DNA of 64,000 nucleotides from VRUE01 sp040879985. Lineage in GTDB: Bacteria > Actinomycetota > Thermoleophilia > Solirubrobacterales > 70-9. Positions within the stretch are counted from its first letter, which is position 1; the number at the start of each line of letters is the position of its first letter. The stretch spans positions 124,001 through 188,000 of the forward strand of contig JBBDJH010000001.1 of the NCBI GenBank assembly GCA_040879985.1, read 5' to 3'. A model generated the notes under the pieces. The model ran no database searches. It was not told the DNA's origin and saw only the letters and a list, made by a program, of their open reading frames with translations. Position numbers and translations under genes: made by a program. Below, in pieces: positions 51,913-59,725 of this stretch.

Positions 51913-53178
51913 TCAGCGCTTGTCGACCTTCAGGTTGCCGATCGCACCGATGCGGATTCCGAGCCACGGGTAGGTGGCGGTGAAGAAGGTGTTGTCCTGC
52001 GGCTGCAGCCCGACCGCCGAGAGCCAGAGTTGGTAGAGGGGCGCGTTGGCGATGCCGCCGTGCAGTCGCCGCCAGACGCGCGCGCCCTTGAGGCCGAACG
52101 GCGGCGGCGTGATCGTGTCGGTCCACTCGACCGCGTTGCCGCCCTGGTCGAGGGTCCCCCACGGCGAGACGGTCCTCGCCTGGCCAACCGTGCCGAGGCT
52201 GCCCTGAAAGGCTTTGGCGTAGGTCGCCGGGTCGATTCCGAATGGGTTCACGTTGGCGCAGGCTTCCGTGCCGACGACCGCCGGGCACCAGCTCGGCGCC
52301 GGCGTTTCGGCGGCGTGGAAGGTCGCCAGCGGCTGGGTCGAAGCGTTGGTCACTTCGCCCGTGGTCGGGTCGAGCGTGGTTGAGCTGGGGGCCGTGGCGG
52401 TGTTGTCGCCGAACACCCCGGGGTTGGTCGGGTACTTCCAGTAGGAGTAGGTGCCGCCGCCGCCGGCGTCGTAGTAGGCGGCCTTGATCCACTCGTCCTG
52501 GCTGGGCACGACGAAGCCCGACTTGCGCGCCCGCGTCGCCGCCCGCTTCCTCATCGCGTACATGCCGCTGCCGGTCCTGCGCGAGAGCCGCACCCGGTAG
52601 GTGACGTAGCGGAAGCCGTTGTCGACGCTGGCGCGCTTGGTGAGCAGCTCGCCGTTGTAGAGCGAGTTGACGAAACGCGCCGAGCGCAGGAAGTTGGCGA
52701 AGCCGTAGGGCTTGCCGGCCCATTCCGGCGAGGCGACCGTGTAGTGGCGGCCCTTGCGGGCGCCGGCGGAGAAATCGATCTGCCCGTATTTGGGCCAGGC
52801 CGACGAGCTCTCATTGGGGCTGTAGAGACGATGCTTGTTGCGACCCGCCGGGTCGACCGTGTTGAGGAACGCCACCCACTGGGCGACAGTGACCTCGAGC
52901 TGGCCGATGCCGTAGCGGTAGCCGACCCCGCCGACCTGCTGGCAGGCGGGCCCGCCCGAGGGCGCTTCCGCGCAGGAGGCGTAGATCGCGTCCTGGAAGG
53001 GAACGATCCCGACCGAGGGGTTGCCGGGGGCGCCGACCTTGACCGTCTTGAACGTCAACACCGCGGGCTTCGCAGCGGAGGAGACCGCCGGTCCGGCAAG
53101 CGCCACCGCCGCAACGAGGATCAGCGCCGGCAAAAGGCGATTCGTCAGGACACGGAGCGCTGCAGAGGGAAGGGGCAT
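51913..53178 (-). CDS. Exported SUMF1-fold protein lacking the catalytic cysteines
   Basis: 421 residues; signal peptide (LLPALILVAAVALAGPAVSSAA). The formylglycine-generating-enzyme fold is seen in YGIGQLEVTVAQWVAFLNTV, VPSQDEWIKAAYYD and DQGGNAVEWTDT, with W-L-G-I-R-I at the end. The active enzyme needs a Cys pair in the C-terminal third; here only C-P and A-C-A-N occur, well before that region, and the terminal RLHGG segment has none. So it is likely a non-catalytic relative, perhaps a binding protein that works with the sulfatase and propeller. ATG 53178. Confidence 0.75.
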   Translation of the reverse strand: MPLPSAALRVLTNRLLPALILVAAVALAGPAVSSAAKPAVLTFKTVKVGAPGNPSVGIVPFQDAIYASCAEAPSGGPACQQVGGVGYRYGIGQLEVTVAQWVAFLNTVDPAGRNKHRLYSPNESSSAWPKYGQIDFSAGARKGRHYTVASPEWAGKPYGFANFLRSARFVNSLYNGELLTKRASVDNGFRYVTYRVRLSRRTGSGMYAMRKRAATRARKSGFVVPSQDEWIKAAYYDAGGGGTYSYWKYPTNPGVFGDNTATAPSSTTLDPTTGEVTNASTQPLATFHAAETPAPSWCPAVVGTEACANVNPFGIDPATYAKAFQGSLGTVGQARTVSPWGTLDQGGNAVEWTDTITPPPFGLKGARVWRRLHGGIANAPLYQLWLSAVGLQPQDNTFFTATYPWLGIRIGAIGNLKVDKR

Positions 53179-53229
53179 TCTGCCCTATCGACCCGGACGG
53201 CGAATAGCGTTAGCAGCCGCTGCTCTGGG

Positions 53230-53252
53230 CGGTGGTACTCGGGTGGTACACT
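53230..53252 (+). promoter_or_regulatory. vapBC promoter with tandem direct repeat
   Basis: GGTGGTAC occurs twice, 11 bp apart (about 53231 and 53242), and the second copy runs into TACACT (53247-53252), a -10 box 6 nt before the antitoxin GTG. Two half-sites one helical turn apart over the promoter fit an autoregulatory operator. Confidence 0.5.
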
Positions 53253-53258
53253 CAGCGG

Positions 53259-53540
53259 GTGCCGACGCATCACCCCCGTATCCAGGTCACCGAGGATCGC
53301 GAGCTCGCCGCCGCTCTACAGGCCGCCGCCCCGCATCTGCCGGTCGGCCTGCCCCGCTCCCAGCAGGTGCGTGAGCTCGCCATTGCCGGGGCGCGCCACC
53401 TCGCTGCCGCGCCGCCGGATCAGTCGAAGCGACAGGCACTGCTCGAAGAGTTGGCCGACAACTTCCGGCGGCCGGAGACCGCGCCCTGGGACCCGGAAGC
53501 GCTGCGCGAGGGGAAGAGCAGTGCCTGGCCGATCCGCTGA
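53259..53540 (+). CDS. vapB: VapB-type antitoxin
   Basis: 93 residues from GTG 53259 (VPTHHPRIQVTEDRELAAAL). The start resembles an AbrB/RHH strand (R-I-Q-V-T) followed by helices; C-terminus DNFRRPETAPWDPEALREG is the usual toxin-wrapping tail. It overlaps the VapC gene by 20 nt. Calling it VapB rests mainly on the partner. Confidence 0.65.
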   Translation: MPTHHPRIQVTEDRELAAALQAAAPHLPVGLPRSQQVRELAIAGARHLAAAPPDQSKRQALLEELADNFRRPETAPWDPEALREGKSSAWPIR

Positions 53541-53973
53541 GAGCGATCGCTGGGGAGATCTTCCGCTGCTCGTCGACACCTCGGCCTGGGCGCGAGCGGA
53601 ACACCCGACCACTCGCGATCGTTGGCTCGCTGCGTTGCTGGGAGACCGCCTGCGCCTCTCTCCCCTGGTCCGCATAGAGATTCTGCTGAGCGCCCGGGGT
53701 GGAGATGAGTTCGACCATCTCGCGGAACAGCTGGGCACGATCCGCGCAGCCCCGCTGAGCGCATCAGTGGTCCGTGCAGCGGAGGCGGCGATGCGGGCGC
53801 TCGCTCACCGTTCAGCCGGGTCCCAGCGCCTGCCGGTGGTCGACTACCTGGTCGCAGCAGCCGCGCAAGAGCTAGGCGCGGCCGTCATCCACTACGACAA
53901 CGACTACGACACCCTCGCCGAGGTGCTGGAATTCGAGTCGATCTGGCTGGCGCCGCCCGGAACGCTCCCGTAG
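53521..53973 (+). CDS. vapC: VapC-type PIN ribonuclease toxin
   Basis: 150 residues (GTG 53521). PIN acidic residues: LLVDTSAWAR, VRIEILLSARGG, PVVDYLVAAAA and HYDNDYDTL. VapC toxins cut tRNA or rRNA. The 20-nt overlap with vapB makes antitoxin translation come first. It converges on the TetR-methyltransferase gene with 9 bp between. Confidence 0.82.
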   Translation: MPGRSAESDRWGDLPLLVDTSAWARAEHPTTRDRWLAALLGDRLRLSPLVRIEILLSARGGDEFDHLAEQLGTIRAAPLSASVVRAAEAAMRALAHRSAGSQRLPVVDYLVAAAAQELGAAVIHYDNDYDTLAEVLEFESIWLAPPGTLP

Positions 53974-53982
53974 TCGGGCCCG

Positions 53983-55368
53983 TCAACCAAGCTCGGCGGC
54001 GGCGAGGCGCAGGCCGATGTCAAGCGAGGGTTGCGTCCGCAGCGCTCCGTAACGACGGTCCCACTCGCCGCTCGCGAGGTCGCGGCGCAGGCGGTCGAGG
54101 CCGCGTTCGGCGACCGCCTCCGGCAGGACGTGCCAGATCGAGGAAGCCCGCCGCACGGCCGGGTCGAGGAAGGCCTCGGGCCGGCTCCACAGCGCGATGC
54201 AGAAGCCGTCGCTGCAGTCGCTGGGTGCGGCGACAGGCTCGACCTCCAGGCCGGGCAGCAGGCCCTCGAGCTCGGCGATCGTCGGGAACATTCGCCGGTC
54301 GTGCTCGACGATCTCCGGCAGGTAGTCGCGGCAGAGCCACATCTCCGCGGTCACGTCGAGGTCGAGGGTGAGGAAGACGACCCGGTCGCGGGTCACCCGC
54401 CGCACCTCGGCCAGCCCGCGCGCAACGTCGTCCCAGTGGTGCATCGTGAAGACGCCCATCGTCGCGTCGACGCTCTTGTCGTCGAGCGGCAGGTCCTCGG
54501 CAACGCCTTGGATCGCTGGCGCCGCCCCCGGCGGACGCTGCTCGATCATCACCGGCGAGGGCTCGACCGCGACCACCTCGCGGTCGCGCGGCTCGTAGGA
54601 GCCGCTGCCGGCGCCAACGTTGAGGACGCTCCGCGCGTCGCCGAGCGCCGCCCAGATCGCCGCCTCGATGCGCGGATCGGGGCGGCGGACATCGCTGTAG
54701 CCGACGCCCATCCGGTCGTAGGCGGGGGCCTTCATCGCTTCGCCTCGCTGCGTCGACGGCGCGACCAACAACTCGACGAAGTCCCCGTAGAGATCGTCGC
54801 GCACGGCCTCAGGGCTGACCAGCGATTCGACCGCGAGGCCGATGCCTAGTGCGCGCAGCACCAGGGCGAGGTCATCGGCGGGCAGGGCCAGCTCGACCCC
54901 AGCCTCCTCCTGATACTGAGAGATGTAGCCGGAGACGGCTTCGCGCATCGCCGCCGAGCGGGTGCCGAAGCGTCGGGCCAGCTCCGGGTCGCGATCGCCG
55001 TGGGCGATGAACTCCATATGAAGGACGACGGACTCGCGGTCGCGTGCGAAGCGCTCCATCCACTGGTCAGCGAGGGCGCGGGCGCGGATCTCCAGCGGCG
55101 CGTCGGCGGGCAGCGTCGCCTGGGTCTCGGCCAACTCGCGCACCCGCTCGGCCATGTAGTCCTCGAAGACGGCGAGGAAGAGATGGGCCTTGCCCTCAAA
55201 GTTCGAGTAGACGGCCCCGTGCGAGTAGCCGGCCTGCTCGGCGATCTCCTCGATTGAGGCGCCGTTGTAGCCGCGACGGGCGAAGACCGTGGCCGCAGTG
55301 GCGATCAGCTCGGCCCTGGTGCGGGCCTGCTTCTCGGCGCGGGTCTCTCTATTTCGCTTTGCGGGCAT
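53983..55368 (-). CDS. TetR repressor fused to a SAM-dependent methyltransferase
   Basis: 461 residues in one frame. Residues 1-205: TetR (ARTRAELIATAATVFARRGY, GASIEEIAEQAGYSHGAVYSNF, then a ligand-binding half). Residues 212-461: class I methyltransferase (MKAPAYDRMGVGYSDVRRPD, SVLNVGAGSGSYEPRDREVV, VFTMHHWDDVARGLAEVRRV). The second half starts with a Met that would be a normal stand-alone start (54735). Either a true fusion that senses or modifies its effector, or two genes whose junction lost a stop. ATG 55368 with GGAG 11 nt upstream. Confidence 0.78.
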   Translation of the reverse strand: MPAKRNRETRAEKQARTRAELIATAATVFARRGYNGASIEEIAEQAGYSHGAVYSNFEGKAHLFLAVFEDYMAERVRELAETQATLPADAPLEIRARALADQWMERFARDRESVVLHMEFIAHGDRDPELARRFGTRSAAMREAVSGYISQYQEEAGVELALPADDLALVLRALGIGLAVESLVSPEAVRDDLYGDFVELLVAPSTQRGEAMKAPAYDRMGVGYSDVRRPDPRIEAAIWAALGDARSVLNVGAGSGSYEPRDREVVAVEPSPVMIEQRPPGAAPAIQGVAEDLPLDDKSVDATMGVFTMHHWDDVARGLAEVRRVTRDRVVFLTLDLDVTAEMWLCRDYLPEIVEHDRRMFPTIAELEGLLPGLEVEPVAAPSDCSDGFCIALWSRPEAFLDPAVRRASSIWHVLPEAVAERGLDRLRRDLASGEWDRRYGALRTQPSLDIGLRLAAAELG

Positions 55369-55404
55369 TCAGATTGCGACTCCAACTCGAATGCTGATAA
55401 TAAT

Positions 55405-55904
55405 CTAAAGATCGACGAGCCGCTAAAGACCCTTTCGCGCTGGCTCGAGGAGGCCCGCGACGCCGCGGTGCCCGCACCGGCGGCGATGAGCCTTGCCACC
55501 GTCGGCGCCAACGGCCGGCCGTCCGCACGCATCCTGTCGCTCAAGCGCCTGGAAGCGGGCTCGCTGGTCTTCACCACTGGGTTGTGGACGCGAAAGGCGG
55601 AGGAGCTGGGCGCCAATCCGCTGGCGGCGGCTGTCTTCCACTGGCCGGCGCTCGGGCGCCAGGCCCGTGTCGAGGGCCGTGCCGAGGTCGCCGAGCGCGA
55701 GCTGGCCGAGGAGCTGTTCGCGGCGCGCCCGCGCCACCACCAGCTGCAGACGCTGGCCTCGCGCCAGGGCGCGGAGATCGAGGACCTATCCGCCTCACCC
55801 CCGAAAGGATCGAGTTCTGGACCGAAGCCTCCGACCGTCTTCACGACCGCCTCGCCTACCGGCTCACCGCCGACGGTTGGCACCACTCCCGCCTGGCGCC
55901 GTAG
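55405..55904 (+). pseudogene. Decayed pyridoxamine-5'-phosphate-oxidase-like gene
   Basis: Frame one gives LKTLSRWLEEARDAAVPAPA, MSLATVGANGRPSARILSLK, TTGLWTRKAEELGANPLAAAV and GRQARVEGRAEV (FMN-binding domain). Near 55783-55788 the homology jumps frame to IRLTPERIEFWTEASDRLHD, then R and a C-terminal GWHHSRLAP, the PNPOx C-terminal signature. About 30 residues between are missing. No in-frame ATG precedes the first block; only an internal GTG (55468) or ATG exists. So start loss, internal deletion and a frameshift are all visible. Confidence 0.75.
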
Positions 55905-55910
55905 TTCGAG

Positions 55911-56300
55911 CTAGACCCGCTTGACCTCAATCAGGCCCGCCTCGGCTGCCGCGTCGAAGTCCTCATCCTGAGTGCAAACGGCCGCGCCATGGGACATCGC
56001 CGTCGCGGCAATCCACGCATCCATCACCTTCATCGCCCTCCCGACCGCCTTGAGCGCAACCCGGAGACGGGCCAGGTCGTCTCCCACGGACTCATCGATG
56101 ACTAACGGCGCTGCGATCTGCCTTGCCACCTCTAACGTGCTCAAGCGGCGTGCCATCTGCTCGTGACCGGCGGCAGCAAGCACGCCGTGGCGAAGCTCGG
56201 ACAGCGTTACGACGCTGACGGCAACTTCGTCGGGAAGGTCGCCAAGCGGGCGCTCCTGCTCCCGAGCGATGAAAACAGAGGTATCCAGAATCGCCTGCAC
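55911..56300 (-). CDS. PIN-domain toxin paired with a Phd antitoxin
   Basis: 129 residues, GTG start. AILDTSVFIAREQERP, VVTLSELRHGVLAA, VMDAWIAATAMSHGAAVCTQDEDFDA carry the four PIN acidic positions. It is a VapC-like ribonuclease. It follows its antitoxin by 15 bp. It belongs to a different subfamily from the PIN toxin at 53521. Confidence 0.82.
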   Translation of the reverse strand: MQAILDTSVFIAREQERPLGDLPDEVAVSVVTLSELRHGVLAAAGHEQMARRLSTLEVARQIAAPLVIDESVGDDLARLRVALKAVGRAMKVMDAWIAATAMSHGAAVCTQDEDFDAAAEAGLIEVKRV

Positions 56301-56315
56301 GCCAGCGCCGAACGT

Positions 56316-56561
56316 CTATAGCTGGTCGGTCGTGTCGGGAAATGCCCGATCCAGCTCTGCTGACAAACCGGGGTCGGCCTGGTCCGCCCGAATCAACTCT
56401 TGCGCTCGCGAGCCAGCAGTCCAAGAGGGCGCATCCTCAATCGGGACAAGGTCAGCCGCATCACGCCCCGCAACCGTTACGCGCAGCTGCTCACCAGCCA
56501 TAACGCGGCGTAGCACCGCAGAAACATCGTTGCGCAGCTCGCGCTGAGGAATTCGTTGCAC
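56316..56561 (-). CDS. Phd/YefM-type antitoxin
   Basis: 81 residues, GTG start (MQRIPQRELRNDVSAVLRRV, then MAGEQLRVTVAGRDAADLVP), the Phd DNA-binding fold, plus an acidic C-terminal tail (ELDRAFPDTTDQL). A 20-bp palindrome covers its -10 region, so it likely represses itself. Confidence 0.82.
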   Translation of the reverse strand: MQRIPQRELRNDVSAVLRRVMAGEQLRVTVAGRDAADLVPIEDAPSWTAGSRAQELIRADQADPGLSAELDRAFPDTTDQL

Positions 56562-56569
56562 GAAAGAGA

Positions 56570-56589
56570 GCGTAGCAAATCTGCTACGC
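56570..56589 (-). promoter_or_regulatory. Operator palindrome and leaderless -10 box of the Phd-PIN operon
   Basis: GCGTAGCA-AATC-TGCTACGC is a perfect 8-bp inverted repeat. On the minus strand its end contains TACGCT, 7 nt before the antitoxin GTG. Bound Phd would cover the promoter. Confidence 0.65.
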
Positions 56590-56616
56590 CCCGTTCTTTT
56601 TGGGTCTCCGGGCGCC

Positions 56617-57261
56617 CTAGGCCGGTTTGACGCCGATCAGGAGTGCCATCTCGAGCCACTTCCAGTAGCAGTCGACGTCGTCGAAGCCGAGCTCGCGCAG
56701 CCAGCCGAGCTGGGTCTCGACGTCGAGCGTGCGGTCGGAGGGGTCCTCGTTCTCGAGCGGCTCGTCGATCGCCGCGAAGAAGGCCTCGTGCAGGCGCGGG
56801 GTCGGCGACGCGACGTGCTCGAAGTTGGCGAAGACCCCGCCGGGCTCGAGCAGGTCGAATGCCTCTCCATACAGGGAGCGCTTGCGCTCGTCCCCGAGGT
56901 GGTGGATCGCAAACGACGAGACGACCGCGTCGAAGCGGCCCAGCGCCGGCAGCGGCGCCGAGAGGTCATGCTCGACCAGTTCGATGCGCTCGTCTCCCGC
57001 GAAGCGCTTGCGCGCCTCGGCGAGCATCAGCGCCGAGAAGTCGAGGCCGACGCCGCGCATCGCGGCGCGGTCGGGCTGGAGCAGGGCGAGCAGCCGGCCG
57101 TCGCCGGTGCCGAGGTCGAGCACGCGGGAGGCATCGCGAGGCACGTGGTCGAGCAGCACGCCCTCGCCCTCCAGCCGGTGCGGGAACTCGTCGGCGCGGG
57201 CGAGATAACCATCGACCCGCTGCTCGTCGTTTGTCCACTCCTCGCCCCGCTTTCCCGCCAT
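56617..57261 (-). CDS. Class I SAM-dependent methyltransferase
   Basis: 214 residues from ATG 57261 (MAGKRGEEWTNDEQRVDGYL), preceded by GGAGGA. Motif I VLDLGTGDGRLLALL, then GLDFSALMLAEARKRF, FDAVVSSFAIHHL and LEPGGVFANFEHV. Substrate unknown; the pattern is that of small-molecule methyltransferases (UbiE/CbiJ-like). Divergent from the RTX gene. Confidence 0.85.
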   Translation of the reverse strand: MAGKRGEEWTNDEQRVDGYLARADEFPHRLEGEGVLLDHVPRDASRVLDLGTGDGRLLALLQPDRAAMRGVGLDFSALMLAEARKRFAGDERIELVEHDLSAPLPALGRFDAVVSSFAIHHLGDERKRSLYGEAFDLLEPGGVFANFEHVASPTPRLHEAFFAAIDEPLENEDPSDRTLDVETQLGWLRELGFDDVDCYWKWLEMALLIGVKPA

Positions 57262-57322
57262 CCTCGCTCCTCCGTTCATGCACCAGGACAAGACCGATAG
57301 CCCAGATCGGGCGACCGCTACG

Positions 57323-59017
57323 ATGCGATCGGTGGGGAACCGTAGAGGAGCCATGGTGGCAGGGCTGGCGCTGCTCGCGATCTCGATCGCGGCGCAGTCC
57401 GCCACCGCGTCGAACGGCGAGCAGGATGCGCCGCGCTGCCTCGGCCAGATCGCGACGATCGTCGGCACGAGCGGCGACGACGTGCTGCGGGGAACCGAAG
57501 AGCGCGACGTCATCTGGGGCGGCGCGGGGGACGACACGATCTACGGCGAACGCGCCAATGACCTGATCTGCGGCGGCCCGGGCACCGACAGACTCCACGG
57601 CGGGCGGGGCAACGACACGCTCAACGGCGGGGCCGGTGACGAAGACCGCGTCTACGGCGGGCTCGGCGACGACAAGCTGACCGGCGGCCCCGGCGACCGC
57701 GACGAGGTCGGCGGCGACCTCGGCATCGACCTGGTCAACGGCGGCCCCGGCGACGAAGACCTCGTCCACGGCGACTACGGCTGGGACCGGATGGACGGCG
57801 GCCCGGGCAAGGGCGACATCGCCTCCTTCGCGACCAGCGTCGCCGGCGGGCGCGGCGCCGGCGTCTGGGTCTCGCTGAAGGCCGGCAAGGCACGCGGCGA
57901 CGGCCGCGACAAACTGTTCCGCTTCGACTCGATCGAGGGCTCCGCCTTCGCCGACACGCTGATCGGCGACAAAGGCGCGAACCTGATCGACGGCGGGCCC
58001 GGCGACGACACGCTCAGCGGCGGCGGCGGAAGCGACAACCTGGTCGGCGGCCAGGGCAGCGACCGCTGCCAGGGCGGCCCGACCCGCTCCTCCTGCGGGC
58101 GCGAGCGGGGGCCGAACGCCTCCGCCTATGTCGAGATCGCCCGCACGCCCTGGGGCGGTGGCGGCCTGACGATCGTCGGTGGCGACGGACGCGACGAGTT
58201 CAGCGTCGCCTTCGACGACGCCTCCGGCGTCTTCGCCCTCACCGCCGCCAAGGGGATCGCGCTCGGCGAGGGCTGCAGCCGGCCCGGCGCCGACCCGGCG
58301 GAGGCGATCTGCGATCCCGCCGGACCGGCCCGCTGGCTGATGGCCGATCTCGGCCCCGGCAACGACAGCGTCCGCCTCGAAGGCTCCTTCGCCGGCGTCG
58401 GCCAGGTCCGCCTCGCCGGGGGCCGCGGCAACGACGTGCTTCGCGGTAGCCCCGAGGACGACCTGATCGAGGCCGGCCGGGGCGCCGACCGCCTCTACGG
58501 TGGCGACGGCGAAGACGGCCTGGTCGGCGGCCTGCCGGGACCGACCTATCTCTACGGCGGCGCCGGCGGCGACCTGCTGGCGGCGGGCGGCGGCTGCGCC
58601 GGTGGCGCGATCGTCGGCGGCGCGGGCCGCGACAACGCCTCCTTCGCCGAGACCCAGGGCCACCCCGGCCTGCTGTACATCTCGCTGCGCCACGGCAAAG
58701 CCTGGGTCGACGAGATCCGCGGCTGCAGGCCGGTTCGCCTCGACCGCTCGGTCGAGGACATCGAGGGCTCCTTCGACTGGGACGTGCTGATCGGCGACGG
58801 CCGCGACAACAACCTGCTCGGCCAGCCCGGCCGCGACCGCTTCTACGGCGGCGGCGGGGACGACGTGATCGACGCCCGCGACGCCGGGCCGGACTTCGTC
58901 ATCCAGTGCGGCCGCACCGGCCGCCCCGAAGGGCGCGCCCTGGTCGACCCGGGCGACCCCGCGACGAAGGCCTGCGCGAAGACCAAAGAGGGCCGCCCGA
59001 CCCACCACCTGAACTAG
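57323..59017 (+). CDS. Secreted RTX-type calcium-binding repeat protein
   Basis: 564 residues from ATG 57323: signal peptide (AMVAGLALLAISIAAQSATAS), a first RTX block (about residues 45-260) with many G-G-x-G-x-D repeats (GGAGDDTIYG, GGRGNDTLNG, GGLGDDKLTG), a non-repeat middle, and a second block (about 355-530). The repeats form parallel beta-rolls that bind calcium outside the cell. No catalytic module is seen. An earlier ATG at 57278 is in frame but lacks a signal-peptide fit. Confidence 0.88.
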   Translation: MRSVGNRRGAMVAGLALLAISIAAQSATASNGEQDAPRCLGQIATIVGTSGDDVLRGTEERDVIWGGAGDDTIYGERANDLICGGPGTDRLHGGRGNDTLNGGAGDEDRVYGGLGDDKLTGGPGDRDEVGGDLGIDLVNGGPGDEDLVHGDYGWDRMDGGPGKGDIASFATSVAGGRGAGVWVSLKAGKARGDGRDKLFRFDSIEGSAFADTLIGDKGANLIDGGPGDDTLSGGGGSDNLVGGQGSDRCQGGPTRSSCGRERGPNASAYVEIARTPWGGGGLTIVGGDGRDEFSVAFDDASGVFALTAAKGIALGEGCSRPGADPAEAICDPAGPARWLMADLGPGNDSVRLEGSFAGVGQVRLAGGRGNDVLRGSPEDDLIEAGRGADRLYGGDGEDGLVGGLPGPTYLYGGAGGDLLAAGGGCAGGAIVGGAGRDNASFAETQGHPGLLYISLRHGKAWVDEIRGCRPVRLDRSVEDIEGSFDWDVLIGDGRDNNLLGQPGRDRFYGGGGDDVIDARDAGPDFVIQCGRTGRPEGRALVDPGDPATKACAKTKEGRPTHHLN

Positions 59018-59021
59018 CGTC

Positions 59022-59678
59022 CTAGACGGCCGCTCCGCGCTTCGACGCCCGCCACCCGCGGGTCAGCTCAATCGCGATCGGCAGCACCGAGAGGGCGACG
59101 ATGCCGAGGATGATGAACTCGATGTTGGCGCGCACGAAATCGATCTGGCCGAGGAAGTAGCCGAGCGTCGTCAACCCCACCCCCCAGGCGACACCCCCGA
59201 TCACGTTGTAGGTGACGAAGACGCGGTAGTTCATCCGCGAGACGCCGGCCATCACCGGCGCCAGCGTGCGGACGATCGGCACGAAGCGGGCGATCACGAT
59301 CGTCCGCGCCCCGTAGCGATCGAAGAACTCGCGCGAGCGCTCGACGTACTCGGCGCGAAAGAAACGGCTGTCCGGCCGCCTGAAGATCGCCGGGCCCGCT
59401 TTGCGGCCGATCAGGTAGCCGACCTGGTCGCCGGCGATCGCCGCCAGCGGGATCGTCACCAGCAGCACCCAGAGGTCGGGCAGCGTATCCGCCGCCGAGA
59501 GCAAACCGGCGGTGAACAGCAGCGAGTCGCCGGGCAGGAAGAAGCCGACCAGCAGTCCCGACTCGATGAAGACGATCGAGAGGATGCCCAGCATCCCGAA
59601 CGTTTCGATCAGGAAATCGGGGTCGATCCACTTCGGGCCGAGTGCGTATGGGAGGTGGTGCGCGAGGTCGACGAGCAC
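59022..59678 (-). CDS. DedA/SNARE-associated membrane protein
   Basis: 218 residues. DedA signature: FIESGLLVGFFLPGDSLLFTAG, GDQVGYLIGRKAG and the re-entrant RFVPIVRTLAPVMAGVSRMNYRVF. DedA proteins move undecaprenyl phosphate or phospholipid. GTG start at 59678. Converges with the RTX gene. Confidence 0.92.
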   Translation of the reverse strand: MLVDLAHHLPYALGPKWIDPDFLIETFGMLGILSIVFIESGLLVGFFLPGDSLLFTAGLLSAADTLPDLWVLLVTIPLAAIAGDQVGYLIGRKAGPAIFRRPDSRFFRAEYVERSREFFDRYGARTIVIARFVPIVRTLAPVMAGVSRMNYRVFVTYNVIGGVAWGVGLTTLGYFLGQIDFVRANIEFIILGIVALSVLPIAIELTRGWRASKRGAAV

Positions 59679-59725
59679 GGGCGCGGCAGGCTACCGGGAT
59701 CCGCGAGCGGGTATCAATACGCCCC

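Noticed and set aside
51913..53178. SUMF1-fold gene as the working formylglycine-generating enzyme for the sulfatase
   Set aside because: The catalytic/copper-binding Cys pair is missing and the protein has a signal peptide, whereas modification takes place before export.
57440..58100. Tandem DNA repeats in the RTX gene as a non-coding array
   Set aside because: The periodicity follows the nine-residue G-G-x-G-x-D codon repeat of a secreted protein and is not a DNA-level repeat.
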